Part shown: positions 1 through 5,085 of the stretch, in pieces
Layout of the letters: the number at the start of each line of letters is the position of its first letter
Position numbering within the stretch: the stretch's first letter is position 1
NCBI GenBank assembly: GCA_023252315.1
Contig: JAJPEB010000056.1
Location: 1-8,052, forward strand
From: Candidatus Woesearchaeota archaeon
GTDB taxonomy: Archaea; Nanobdellota; Nanobdellia; Woesearchaeales; UBA525
Length of the DNA: 8,052 bases
Reading direction: 5' to 3'
Position numbers and translations under genes: made by a program
Notes under the pieces: model-generated
Databases searched by the model: none
The model's input: the letters and a program-made list of their open reading frames with translations, nothing else
Told to the model about the DNA's origin: nothing

Positions 1-46
1 TTAAAAGGCTACGGGTATGGATGATTGTGAGAAGGCGGTGTAAATT

Positions 47-60
47 TGACGTCATTTTTT
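47..60. promoter_or_regulatory. TGACGTCA palindrome followed by a T6 run
   Basis: A perfect 8-bp palindrome, TGACGTCA (47-54), is followed at once by T6 (55-60). It lies about 25 bp before the TTTAAG box of the first gene. It could be an operator for that gene, and the T run could end transcription of a gene to the left. Both roles are inferences. No upstream gene can be recognised in bases 1-46; short open frames end at TGA 22-24 and TAA 41-43. Confidence 0.25.
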
Positions 61-79
61 CGTAACAACAAAAGAAATG

Positions 80-85
80 TTTAAG
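80..85 (+). promoter_or_regulatory. TATA-like box TTTAAG of the first gene
   Basis: TTTAAG begins 31 bp before ATG 111. The same box-to-start distance recurs in this window (28-30 bp before genes at 3469, 4209, 4874, 5535 and 6373). That fits a leaderless transcript starting at or just before the ATG. It also argues for ATG 111 over the in-frame TTG at 87, which would lie almost on top of the box. Confidence 0.5.
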
Positions 86-110
86 TTTGCCTACGTGCTC
101 TCCCCGCCGT

Positions 111-856
111 ATGGGAATCTTTCCTCTCGCTCGTGTATTTGCGCATCGCGGCGAGGCGCACCACCGGTTCTACCTTTCATTGCGCGAAGCTGCATGTGAT
201 ATTGAACAGGCATACCAGGGGATTGAGCATAAGGTTGCACAGGGCGCGACGTGCATCGAAACGACGCTCTCTCATGTCGGGCGGCTCGTCACCGAGGATG
301 ATTTCGCGCGCCCGCATACGGTGCTATCGTCGATCCGCAGGAGGTACGCACCGATTTATGATGCGAAGCTGGAGGCGGCTGCGCTGTTCGGGGAGGCCCA
401 CGTTCAATACGAAAAGATGTGCGCTCTCATCTCTGGTTACAGGATGGCTTGTGAGATGGTGAGAGGAAGGAGAGGAGAAGGCACTTCTACCATAGGGAAG
501 TCTACTTCAGCATCAAGGTGCCCGCTATAGGCGCCGGCGACTACCTCTCGTGGGGCTCACTCGGTGCGCTCCTCGACGCGGACGACGTGGGGCGTGCCCT
601 TCCCGATGCGGAGATGCGCGTACGCAGGCATGCCGTATTCGGTGAAGCGACTCCAGAAGGAGCCGATCCTGCCCGTCTACAGAAGGATGTAGCGATGTAT
701 GTGGCGCGCGAGGCGTACTGGCGTGCGCAGGTCCTAGCGAAGGATTTGCGCTTCTTCGTGTCCGCCCAGGGACGGGTAGGTATTTTCAGATGCTTCAACT
801 CGAGAACGCTCTCGACGATAGAAAGCGCTCTTAGCCATTACAGACCGCGCAGGTGA
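111..856 (+). pseudogene. Unrecognised protein gene, probably one gene split by a frameshift
   Basis: I do not recognise this family. Two open segments look coding. The first runs from ATG 111 to about 456 in one frame (formal stop 528-530). The second runs from about 465 to TGA 854-856 in another frame. The last ~24 codons of the first frame become Ser/Thr/Gly-rich and unlike protein, while the second frame over the same bases reads well (HFYHREVYFSIKVP), before its first possible start, GTG 518. This suggests a net one-base loss in the purine-rich stretch 456-485 rather than two genes. A repaired product would be about 248 residues: a helical, Glu/Ala/Arg-rich N-terminal half and a C-terminal half with DYLSWGSLGALLDADD. 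No signal peptide or membrane segment is visible. GTA, CTA and GAT codons are commoner than in neighbouring genes. It ends 12 bp from the convergent PEBP gene. The alternative is two overlapping genes (111-530 and 518-856). Confidence 0.5.
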
Positions 857-868
857 CTGGCATCGTGC

Positions 869-1333
869 CTATGCGTGCTTCTCGTACATCCCGATCAGCT
901 CCGTCTTCTCGAGCACGTGCCCTTGCGCCGCCTTGAGCACGTCCGCCTTCGTCGCGCTCGCGGGGAGCCCGAGCGCCTTGTCGAGCGCGTAGAGCGTGAA
1001 GAAGTAGCGGTGCTTGCCGATGGGCGGGCAGGGGCCGCCGTAGTCGTTGCGCCCCCAGCCGTTCTTCGCGACCCGCGCGCCAGGTGGCGATGTGTTCTCG
1101 AGGATCTCGTGCATCGTCGGCGGGATGTCGAAGACGACCCAGTGGTCCCACACGAGCTTGGGCGCCTTCGGGTCGGGCGCGTCGGGGTCGTCCATCGTGA
1201 GGACGAGGCTCTTCGCGCCCTTGGGCACGCCTGCGATGCGCAGCGGCGGGCTCGTGTCCTCTCCCTGGCAGGTGTGCACGCGCGGCATGTCCGCGCGGTG
1301 CGCGAACGCGGGGCTCGTGAGGGCGAGCGTCAC
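869..1333 (-). CDS. PEBP family protein (YbhB/YbcL, Raf kinase inhibitor-like)
   Basis: A 154-residue protein of the phosphatidylethanolamine-binding protein family, near the usual length of the prokaryotic YbhB/YbcL branch. Visible hallmarks are LTSPAF at the N-terminus (5-10), TCQGEDTSPPL (21-31), DPDAP (49-53), HWVVFDIP (64-71) and the ligand-site block GWGRNDYGGPCPPIGKHRY (92-110). The GTG start is chosen because it keeps the LTSPAF strand. It is preceded by AGAGGA six bases upstream, a plausible ribosome binding site. No signal peptide is seen, so it is probably cytoplasmic. The family binds phospholipid-like or anionic ligands and its prokaryotic role is poorly known. It begins 16 bp after the stop of the lipoprotein gene 1350-1973, with no promoter between them, so the two are probably co-transcribed. 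It ends with TAG, which shows TAG acts as a stop here. Family assignment is confident; the ligand is unknown. Confidence 0.93.
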   Translation of the reverse strand: MTLALTSPAFAHRADMPRVHTCQGEDTSPPLRIAGVPKGAKSLVLTMDDPDAPDPKAPKLVWDHWVVFDIPPTMHEILENTSPPGARVAKNGWGRNDYGGPCPPIGKHRYFFTLYALDKALGLPASATKADVLKAAQGHVLEKTELIGMYEKHA

Positions 1334-1349
1334 GAGGCGTCCTCTGGGC

Positions 1350-1973
1350 TCAGGTGCACGAGAACCTCACCTCGCCGTCGGGCCCGGGGCTGTTGACGAA
1401 GATATCGTTCACCGCGCGATCGTCGCCCTTGGCGGGCGTCACGATGGGGACCGGCGAGACCGTGCATGTCACGCTCTCGTTGGGCGCGAGCACCTCGATG
1501 CCGCCGCAGTTGTCCGAGAACCTGTCCTGGGGCCCGAAGAGCGTCTCGCCGTTCGCAACCTTGTGCACCTTCGCGTTCGCCTCGTACTGGTTCACCATCA
1601 CCCGCACGCTCACGAGATCCGCGGGCGCGGGGAACGGGACCTCCTCGTTGAGCTGCCACGAGTGCGTGGGGTCCGTGTTGCGGAAGCGGAACGTGAGCGA
1701 GCGAGCGCTCGCGTCGCAGCGCACGTCGTCGAGCGTGATGACCTGCGTCGTGTTCACGGGGCCGAACGTCTTGTCGACGCCCGACGGGATCTCCTGCACG
1801 CCGCCTTGCGCGGGCGCGGGAGCGGGCTGCGCCTGCTGGGGAGAGGGCGAGGGAGGCGTGTCGCCCGCCATCGCCGCGGTGTCGTTCGCAGGCGTCGCAT
1901 CGCGCGACGAGGTCTCGCACGCGCTGAGCAGGAGCGCAGCCGCGAGAAGGATGATGCAGAGATGCGTCTTCAT
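1350..1973 (-). CDS. Small secreted lipoprotein with a cysteine-containing beta domain
   Basis: A 207-residue predicted lipoprotein of unrecognised family. Residues 1-18 form a signal peptide with lipobox LSAC, giving the predicted lipidated Cys19. A Ser/Thr/Ala/Pro-rich linker follows (20-57, with PSPSP and PAPAPA), then a domain of about 145 residues. Alternating hydrophobic stretches (SLTFRFRN, LVSVRVMVNQY, ESVTCTVSPVPIV) suggest an Ig-like beta sandwich. The domain carries four cysteines (86, 156, 170, 206), enough for two disulphides, which fits an extracytoplasmic location. A partial motif, DPTHSWQLNEEVPFPAP, does not identify a family for me. The ATG start is supported by a G5 run 8-12 bases upstream and a TATA box about 40 bp upstream. 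The PEBP gene follows 16 bp downstream and is probably in the same operon. It could anchor or present a ligand at the cell surface, but this is a guess from location only. Confidence 0.82.
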   Translation of the reverse strand: MKTHLCIILLAAALLLSACETSSRDATPANDTAAMAGDTPPSPSPQQAQPAPAPAQGGVQEIPSGVDKTFGPVNTTQVITLDDVRCDASARSLTFRFRNTDPTHSWQLNEEVPFPAPADLVSVRVMVNQYEANAKVHKVANGETLFGPQDRFSDNCGGIEVLAPNESVTCTVSPVPIVTPAKGDDRAVNDIFVNSPGPDGEVRFSCT

Positions 1974-1980
1974 GGAAATA

Positions 1981-2020
1981 CCCCCTTCACCGCTAGAGGC
2001 ATGCGCGCATGGTTTATATG
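1981..2020 (-). promoter_or_regulatory. Promoter and leader of lipoprotein gene 1350-1973
   Basis: On the minus strand a CATATAAA box (2020-2013) lies 40 bp before the ATG, and a GGGGGT ribosome-binding-like run (1985-1980) has its G5 at 8-12 bases upstream. The gene is therefore leadered, unlike several neighbours. The same box, spacing and G5 run occur before the repeat lipoprotein gene at 3334. Confidence 0.6.
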
Positions 2021-2040
2021 GCTTTTCAGTTGGGAGGATC

Positions 2041-2099
2041 GGGGGGAGGGGGAGAGGAGCGGACGAAGAGGAGAGAAGAAGAAAGAGAGGAGAGCAGAG
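2041..2099. other. Homopurine/homopyrimidine tract between two lipoprotein genes
   Basis: Of these 59 bases on the plus strand, 56 are purines; the exceptions are at 2060, 2064 and 2095. The longest pure run is 2065-2094 (30 bases). On the transcribed minus strand it is a C/T tract lying just after the TAG of gene 2105-3334 and just before the promoter of gene 1350-1973. It may serve as a pyrimidine-rich transcription end or an unusual DNA structure. No hairpin is obvious. Confidence 0.5.
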
Positions 2100-2104
2100 C
2101 GCCT

Positions 2105-3334
2105 CTAGGCCGGCGTCACGAACACAGGCGGCCTGTTGACGTCGCGCACGGTGACGCGCACGACCTGGTCCGCCGTGAACGTGCCGTCGCTCACACTCAC
2201 CTTCACGGTATAGTTGCCTGCGTCGTCGTACGTCGTCTTGCGCGTGGGCGAGTCCATCCAGCCCGAGACCTTCACGTCGAGCGGATCGCCCTCCCTGTCC
2301 GTCGCGCTGATCGGCAGCGTCACCGTCTGGCCCTCGTCCACCGCGATGTCCGGGATGGGCTTGAGCGTGGGCGCCGTGTTGCGCAGCGATATCTCGACGT
2401 GCACCGTGCGCTTCGCCGTCGTCATGCCGTCGCTCGCGACCACGTCGATGTCGTACGCGCCCGCGTCGCCCAGCTTCGTCTTCCAGACGCCGCTCGCGTC
2501 GAGCGGCTCGCTGAACGTCACGCTCACCTTGTCCTTGTCGGGATCCGAGATGAGGTCGCGCGGCAGCGTGATGACGTCACCCTCTGTCGCCTTGATGCTG
2601 GTGGGGAAGTCCGCGCTGAACACAGGCGCCCTGTTCACGTTCTTGACCGTGACCGTCACGTTCTGCCTGACCGTGTGGATGATCTTCCCGTCGCGCTTGT
2701 CGCTCGCGCTGATGAGCACCGTGTGCGTGCCCGCGTCGTCGTACGTCGCCTGGTAGCGCGAGGAGTCCATCCAGCCGCCGTACGTGACCGCGACCTCCTC
2801 GTTGTCCTCGTCCGAGATCGCACAGCCCTGGTGGAGGTCGACGACGTCGCCCTCGTTCACCACGATGGCGCCGCACTCGATCGTGGGGGGCCTGTCGGCG
2901 CGCGCGATGACGACCTTCACGGTCTCGCTCGTCCTGGCGCCCTTGGCGTCCGTCGCGCTCACCGCGACGTAGGAGGTGCCCTCGTCGCCGACTTGCGTCT
3001 GCCACTCTCCGTTCGCGTTGAAGGGCGCGCCGAATGAGTACGTGATGCTGTCCTCGTCAGGGTCGATCGCGCGGGGATTGAGCCTCACGAGATCGCCCTC
3101 GACGCCCGTCACGGTGAATTTCGCGTCGGGCTCGGCCGCGGGGGTCGCCACGGTGTCTCCCGTGGCCAGGGGCGCCTCTTGCGCAGCAGGCGTCTCGGGC
3201 GCGAGGCCTGGGGCTGCGGCAGGGCCTTCCTGCATGCCGGGCGCGCCGGTGCCGTTCGTGCCGTCCCTGGCGGGCGCGCATGCAACGGAGAGCGCGAGCA
3301 GTGCGATGCAGGCGATGATCGTGATGGTGCGCAT
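2105..3334 (-). CDS. Lipoprotein with four Ig/cadherin-like repeats
   Basis: A 409-residue predicted surface lipoprotein. Residues 1-18 are a signal peptide ending in LSVAC with Cys19 as the likely lipid site; the -3 position is Ser, a weak lipobox. A Gly/Pro/Ala/Glu-rich linker spans about 20-70. Four beta-sandwich repeats follow at about 71-145, 148-233, 235-318 and 319-403. They carry cadherin/Ig-like marks: ISDPDKDKVSV, ATDREGDPL, VNRAPVF, NRPPVF, DDAGTHTV and DDAGNYTV. Repeats 2 and 4 resemble each other (GWMDS, TYDDAG), as do 1 and 3 (W, then GD.G), giving an A-B-A-B order. Only repeat 2 has cysteines (154 and 171), probably one disulphide. The Asp-rich turns could bind calcium; that is an inference. 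The chain stops at NRPPVFVTPA, where a fifth repeat would begin. Such repeats usually serve as adhesive stalks or spacers. The ATG has a G5 run 8-12 bases upstream. Confidence 0.87.
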   Translation of the reverse strand: MRTITIIACIALLALSVACAPARDGTNGTGAPGMQEGPAAAPGLAPETPAAQEAPLATGDTVATPAAEPDAKFTVTGVEGDLVRLNPRAIDPDEDSITYSFGAPFNANGEWQTQVGDEGTSYVAVSATDAKGARTSETVKVVIARADRPPTIECGAIVVNEGDVVDLHQGCAISDEDNEEVAVTYGGWMDSSRYQATYDDAGTHTVLISASDKRDGKIIHTVRQNVTVTVKNVNRAPVFSADFPTSIKATEGDVITLPRDLISDPDKDKVSVTFSEPLDASGVWKTKLGDAGAYDIDVVASDGMTTAKRTVHVEISLRNTAPTLKPIPDIAVDEGQTVTLPISATDREGDPLDVKVSGWMDSPTRKTTYDDAGNYTVKVSVSDGTFTADQVVRVTVRDVNRPPVFVTPA

Positions 3335-3341
3335 AGTGGAA

Positions 3342-3380
3342 CCCCCTTGTGATGCGACGGGGCGCTCTGAAGTTTATATG
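3342..3380 (-). promoter_or_regulatory. Promoter and leader of the repeat lipoprotein gene
   Basis: On the minus strand CATATAAA (3380-3373) lies 39 bp before the ATG at 3334. A G5 run followed by T (3346-3341) sits 8-12 bases before it. This nearly duplicates the promoter-leader of gene 1350-1973. It faces away from the promoter of the divergent lipoprotein gene 3469-4170. Confidence 0.6.
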
Positions 3381-3419
3381 CGTTTCCCATTGTCTTCTTT
3401 CGGAAGTAGAGACGTGCCT

Positions 3420-3459
3420 GCCGCGGCGCTGCGGCAAATATTTAAGCCGCGGCGCTGCG
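3420..3459 (+). repeat. Two perfect 14-bp direct repeats flanking a TATA box
   Basis: GCCGCGGCGCTGCG occurs at 3420-3433 and again at 3446-3459, exactly 26 bp apart. Between them lies AATATTTAAG, the TATA box of the gene at 3469. One copy sits just upstream of the box and the other fills the space between box and start. This is a natural layout for a repressor or activator site, though no regulator is encoded nearby. Confidence 0.7.
3441..3446 (+). promoter_or_regulatory. TATA-like box TTTAAG of the cysteine-repeat lipoprotein
   Basis: TTTAAG starts 28 bp before ATG 3469, the spacing expected for a leaderless archaeal mRNA. It supports ATG 3469 as the start over in-frame ATGs upstream near 3349-3352, which lie on the far side of the box and would bury the signal peptide. 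Confidence 0.6.
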
Positions 3460-3468
3460 CGCGCTCCC

Positions 3469-4170
3469 ATGCGCCTCGGCATCCTTGCGGCTCTCACATT
3501 CGCCCTGCTCGCGTTCGCGGCGTGCGCGCGCGACCCGTGCGCGGGCGGCGACGCGCAGGGCCACGATGCATGCCTGCTCGCGCAGGCGGCGCAGCGCCAC
3601 GATGCGTCGCTGTGCGCGGGCGTGGCGGCGGATGCGCTGCGCACCGTGTGCTATACCGATCTCGCGCGCGCGACGGGCGACGCGTCGGCGTGCGCGCGCA
3701 TCGCGGACAACCGCAGCGCCGCGTTCTGCGCCTCGGACGCGGCCGTCGCAGGCTCCGATGTGGGCGGCTGCGAGAGGGTTTCCCTGCCTGGCGCGCGAGA
3801 CAAGTGCCTCGATCGCCTCGCGCGCAACCTCACGCGCGCGGACCTGTGCGGCGAGATGGCGGCCGGCGGCTACCGCGACACGTGCGCGTACGACATCTCC
3901 GCCGACGCGGAGGACGCCGACGCCTGCATGTTCATCGGCGACGCGCAGCTGCGGGGCAACTGCCTCTTCATGCGCGCCCTCTCTCGCGGCGACGCGTCGC
4001 TGTGCGCGCGCATCACGGACGCGCAGTGGAAGGACTGGTGCACGCTCAACGCGGCAGCGAAGGCGGGCGAGAGCGCGACCTGCGGAAGCATCGGCAACGT
4101 CACGGTGCAGCGCCTGTGCGAGCAGCTCATCGCGCAGCGCAACGCCACCGCGAACGGCACTGCGCAGTGA
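3469..4170 (+). CDS. Lipoprotein of eight 26-residue cysteine repeats
   Basis: A 233-residue predicted lipoprotein of no family I can name. Residues 1-18 are a hydrophobic signal peptide ending in AFAAC, with Cys19 as lipid site. The rest is a tandem repeat with cysteines at 24, 35, 49, 61, 75, 87, 101, 113, 127, 139, 153, 165, 179, 191, 205 and 217. Spacing alternates 12 and 14 residues without exception after the first pair (11), so the period is 26. A typical unit reads DASLCARITDAQWKDWC then about 11 Ala-rich residues. Composition (Ala, Arg, Asp) suggests short helices; paired cysteines would clamp each helical hairpin, giving a stiff solenoid much like TPR/Sel1 in shape but disulphide-locked. 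That fold is inference. The tail (222-233) holds two NxT sites (225, 229). ATG 3469 is chosen because it begins the signal peptide and lies 28 bp after TTTAAG. It diverges from the repeat lipoprotein at 3334. Possible roles are binding or scaffold at the cell surface. Confidence 0.85.
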   Translation: MRLGILAALTFALLAFAACARDPCAGGDAQGHDACLLAQAAQRHDASLCAGVAADALRTVCYTDLARATGDASACARIADNRSAAFCASDAAVAGSDVGGCERVSLPGARDKCLDRLARNLTRADLCGEMAAGGYRDTCAYDISADAEDADACMFIGDAQLRGNCLFMRALSRGDASLCARITDAQWKDWCTLNAAAKAGESATCGSIGNVTVQRLCEQLIAQRNATANGTAQ

Positions 4171-4176
4171 GGAAGC

Positions 4177-4184
4177 TTTTTAAG
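4177..4184 (+). promoter_or_regulatory. TATA-like box of the tRNA-Gln gene
   Basis: TTTTTAAG lies with its TTTAAG 30 bp before the first base of the tRNA and only 6 bp after the stop of the preceding lipoprotein gene. By the box-to-start distances in this window, transcription would begin at or within a few bases of the mature tRNA 5' end. Confidence 0.55.
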
Positions 4185-4208
4185 CGATGCAGGGCCTGCC
4201 GACGCCGC

Positions 4209-4281
4209 AGCCCCGTGGTGTAGCGGTCAATCATACCGGACTTTGGATCCGGTGACCCCGGTTCAAATCCGGGCGGGGCTA
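4209..4281 (+). tRNA. tRNA-Gln (anticodon UUG)
   Basis: A complete cloverleaf can be folded. The acceptor stem AGCCCCG/CGGGGCT (4209-4215 with 4274-4280) has seven pairs, and the discriminator is A4281. The anticodon stem CCGGA/TCCGG (4236-4240 with 4248-4252) holds loop CTTTGGA with anticodon TTG at 4243-4245. The T stem CCCGG/CCGGG (4257-4261 with 4269-4273) has loop TTCAAAT. The D arm contains AGCGGTCAA. CCA is not encoded and there is no intron. The A1:U72 pair is the archaeal tRNA-Gln type, the pair recognised by the GatDE amidotransferase in the Glu-tRNA(Gln) route; bacterial tRNA-Gln usually has U1:A72. This is one of the stronger signs that the contig is archaeal. Confidence 0.95.
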
Positions 4282-4319
4282 TTCCGGGCAAACGTTTCCC
4301 GTGGAAATGCGGCCGGCTC

Positions 4320-4874
4320 CTACGCCCGCCCCTTGCGGCCATACTTGAGGATGACGCCACCCGCTGAGAGCTGTCTCGCCTCGAGGAGCATGAGCTCTTG
4401 GTACGCAAGGCCGCTCTCGAAGAGGCGCCTGCCTCGGCCCAAGAGGACGGGCGCGACGCAGAGCCGGTACTCGTCGAAAAGCCCTGCGTCCATGAGCGAT
4501 CTCGAGAGGATCGCGCTTCCGAAGACGAACATATCGCCCGTGCCTTACTCTTTCAGCCTCGAGATGTCGGCCACGGCGTCCTTCAGGATCGTCGTGTTGT
4601 TCCACTCGGCGCTCTTGCGCTTCGAGGAGCACGCGTATTTCCTGATGCGGTTCATCCTGTCCGCGACATCGCCTTTCTCCTCGCGCCAATACGACGCCAT
4701 CCCCGCGTAGGTGGCCTCGCCGAAGACGAGCGCGTCCGCGCAGTCCAGCTGCTCGATGCTGAAGCGCTCGAGCTCGTCGCCCCAGACGAGCCCGTGGAAA
4801 CCCAGATCCCACGGCTTCCCGCCCTCGAAGTACCCGTCGAGGGTGACCACGTTCCACATGATGAGTTTTCTCAT
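4320..4874 (-). pseudogene. RibD/DHFR-like reductase gene with in-frame TAA
   Basis: This encodes a dihydrofolate reductase family protein of the RibD C-terminal domain (YyaP/YwjB type), broken by one stop. From ATG 4874 the chain reads MRKLIMWNVVTLDGYFEGG and runs 109 residues to RLKE, then TAA at 4547-4545. The same frame continues at once with GTGDMFVFGSAILSRSLMD and ends at TAG 4322-4320 with GGVILKYGRKGRA. The halves join without any frame change, to about 184 residues, normal for the family. The intact paralogue at 5642-6235 has Ser at the matching position (LKSSRGSDIKVWGSG), so a single substitution explains the stop. Both halves keep family marks: VTLDG (10-14), the SYW block (61-63), FVFGS and the LLGRGRRLF turn. 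A TTAAAT box about 29 bp before ATG 4874 suggests a leaderless transcript. The long open stretch upstream to 5066 is not part of the gene. Family members often have no known substrate. Confidence 0.85.
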
Positions 4875-4960
4875 GGATTTATTTTTGGCCACTCCCCATT
4901 TAACGCTTCGCTTTTTTACCTGCTGCCTGCTCTGCCGCTCGAAACGCAGAAACAGGGCAA

Positions 4961-4989
4961 CCGGTTCCCCGCACTGCTGGAGGAACCGG
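4961..4989. repeat. Inverted repeat CCGGTTCC ... GGAACCGG
   Basis: A perfect 8-bp inverted repeat (4961-4968 and 4982-4989) with a 13-base loop lies in the 211-bp gap between the VOC gene and the first DHFR-like gene. It could be a hairpin in the VOC transcript or a protein-binding site for the downstream gene. No T run follows on either strand. The rest of this gap holds nothing I can recognise. Confidence 0.35.
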
Positions 4990-5066
4990 GGGATTCCCTG
5001 GGAAGGGACAAGCCCGCCCTCGTCTCCCGCGACGCCACCGGGCGTTTCGCGCGAGGCTATCCTCAA

Positions 5067-5085
5067 GCGCCGTGCGCTGCGGCGC
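5067..5085 (-). terminator. Hairpin immediately after the VOC gene stop
   Basis: GCGCCG (5067-5072) and CGGCGC (5080-5085) form a 6-bp GC stem with a 7-base loop, directly abutting the TGA of the VOC gene. It could help end or stabilise the transcript. There is no T run after it, so a terminator role is only tentative. Confidence 0.3.

Noticed and set aside
1..46. C-terminal end of an upstream gene
   Set aside because: Short open frames end at 22-24 and 41-43, but none is long enough to recognise, and one of them is already closed by TAA at 2-4.
133..462. Alternative open frame of 109 codons over the first gene
   Set aside because: Its product is Arg/Ser-rich and low in acidic residues, typical of an out-of-frame reading; the frame from 111 has a balanced, protein-like composition.
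3349..3468. N-terminal extension of the cysteine-repeat lipoprotein starting near 3349
   Set aside because: It would run through the TATA box and both 14-bp repeats and would bury the signal peptide; ATG 3469 begins the signal peptide directly and is 28 bp from the box.
1047..4223. Long plus-strand open frames opposite the two minus-strand lipoprotein genes
   Set aside because: Their translations are rich in Arg, His, Val and Asp without any domain, and they lie opposite or across well-supported genes in a GC-rich region where such frames arise by chance.
4875..5066. Upstream extension of the first DHFR-like gene
   Set aside because: The 64 extra codons have no family match and cross an inverted repeat and a TATA-like box; the family start MRKLIM is at 4874.
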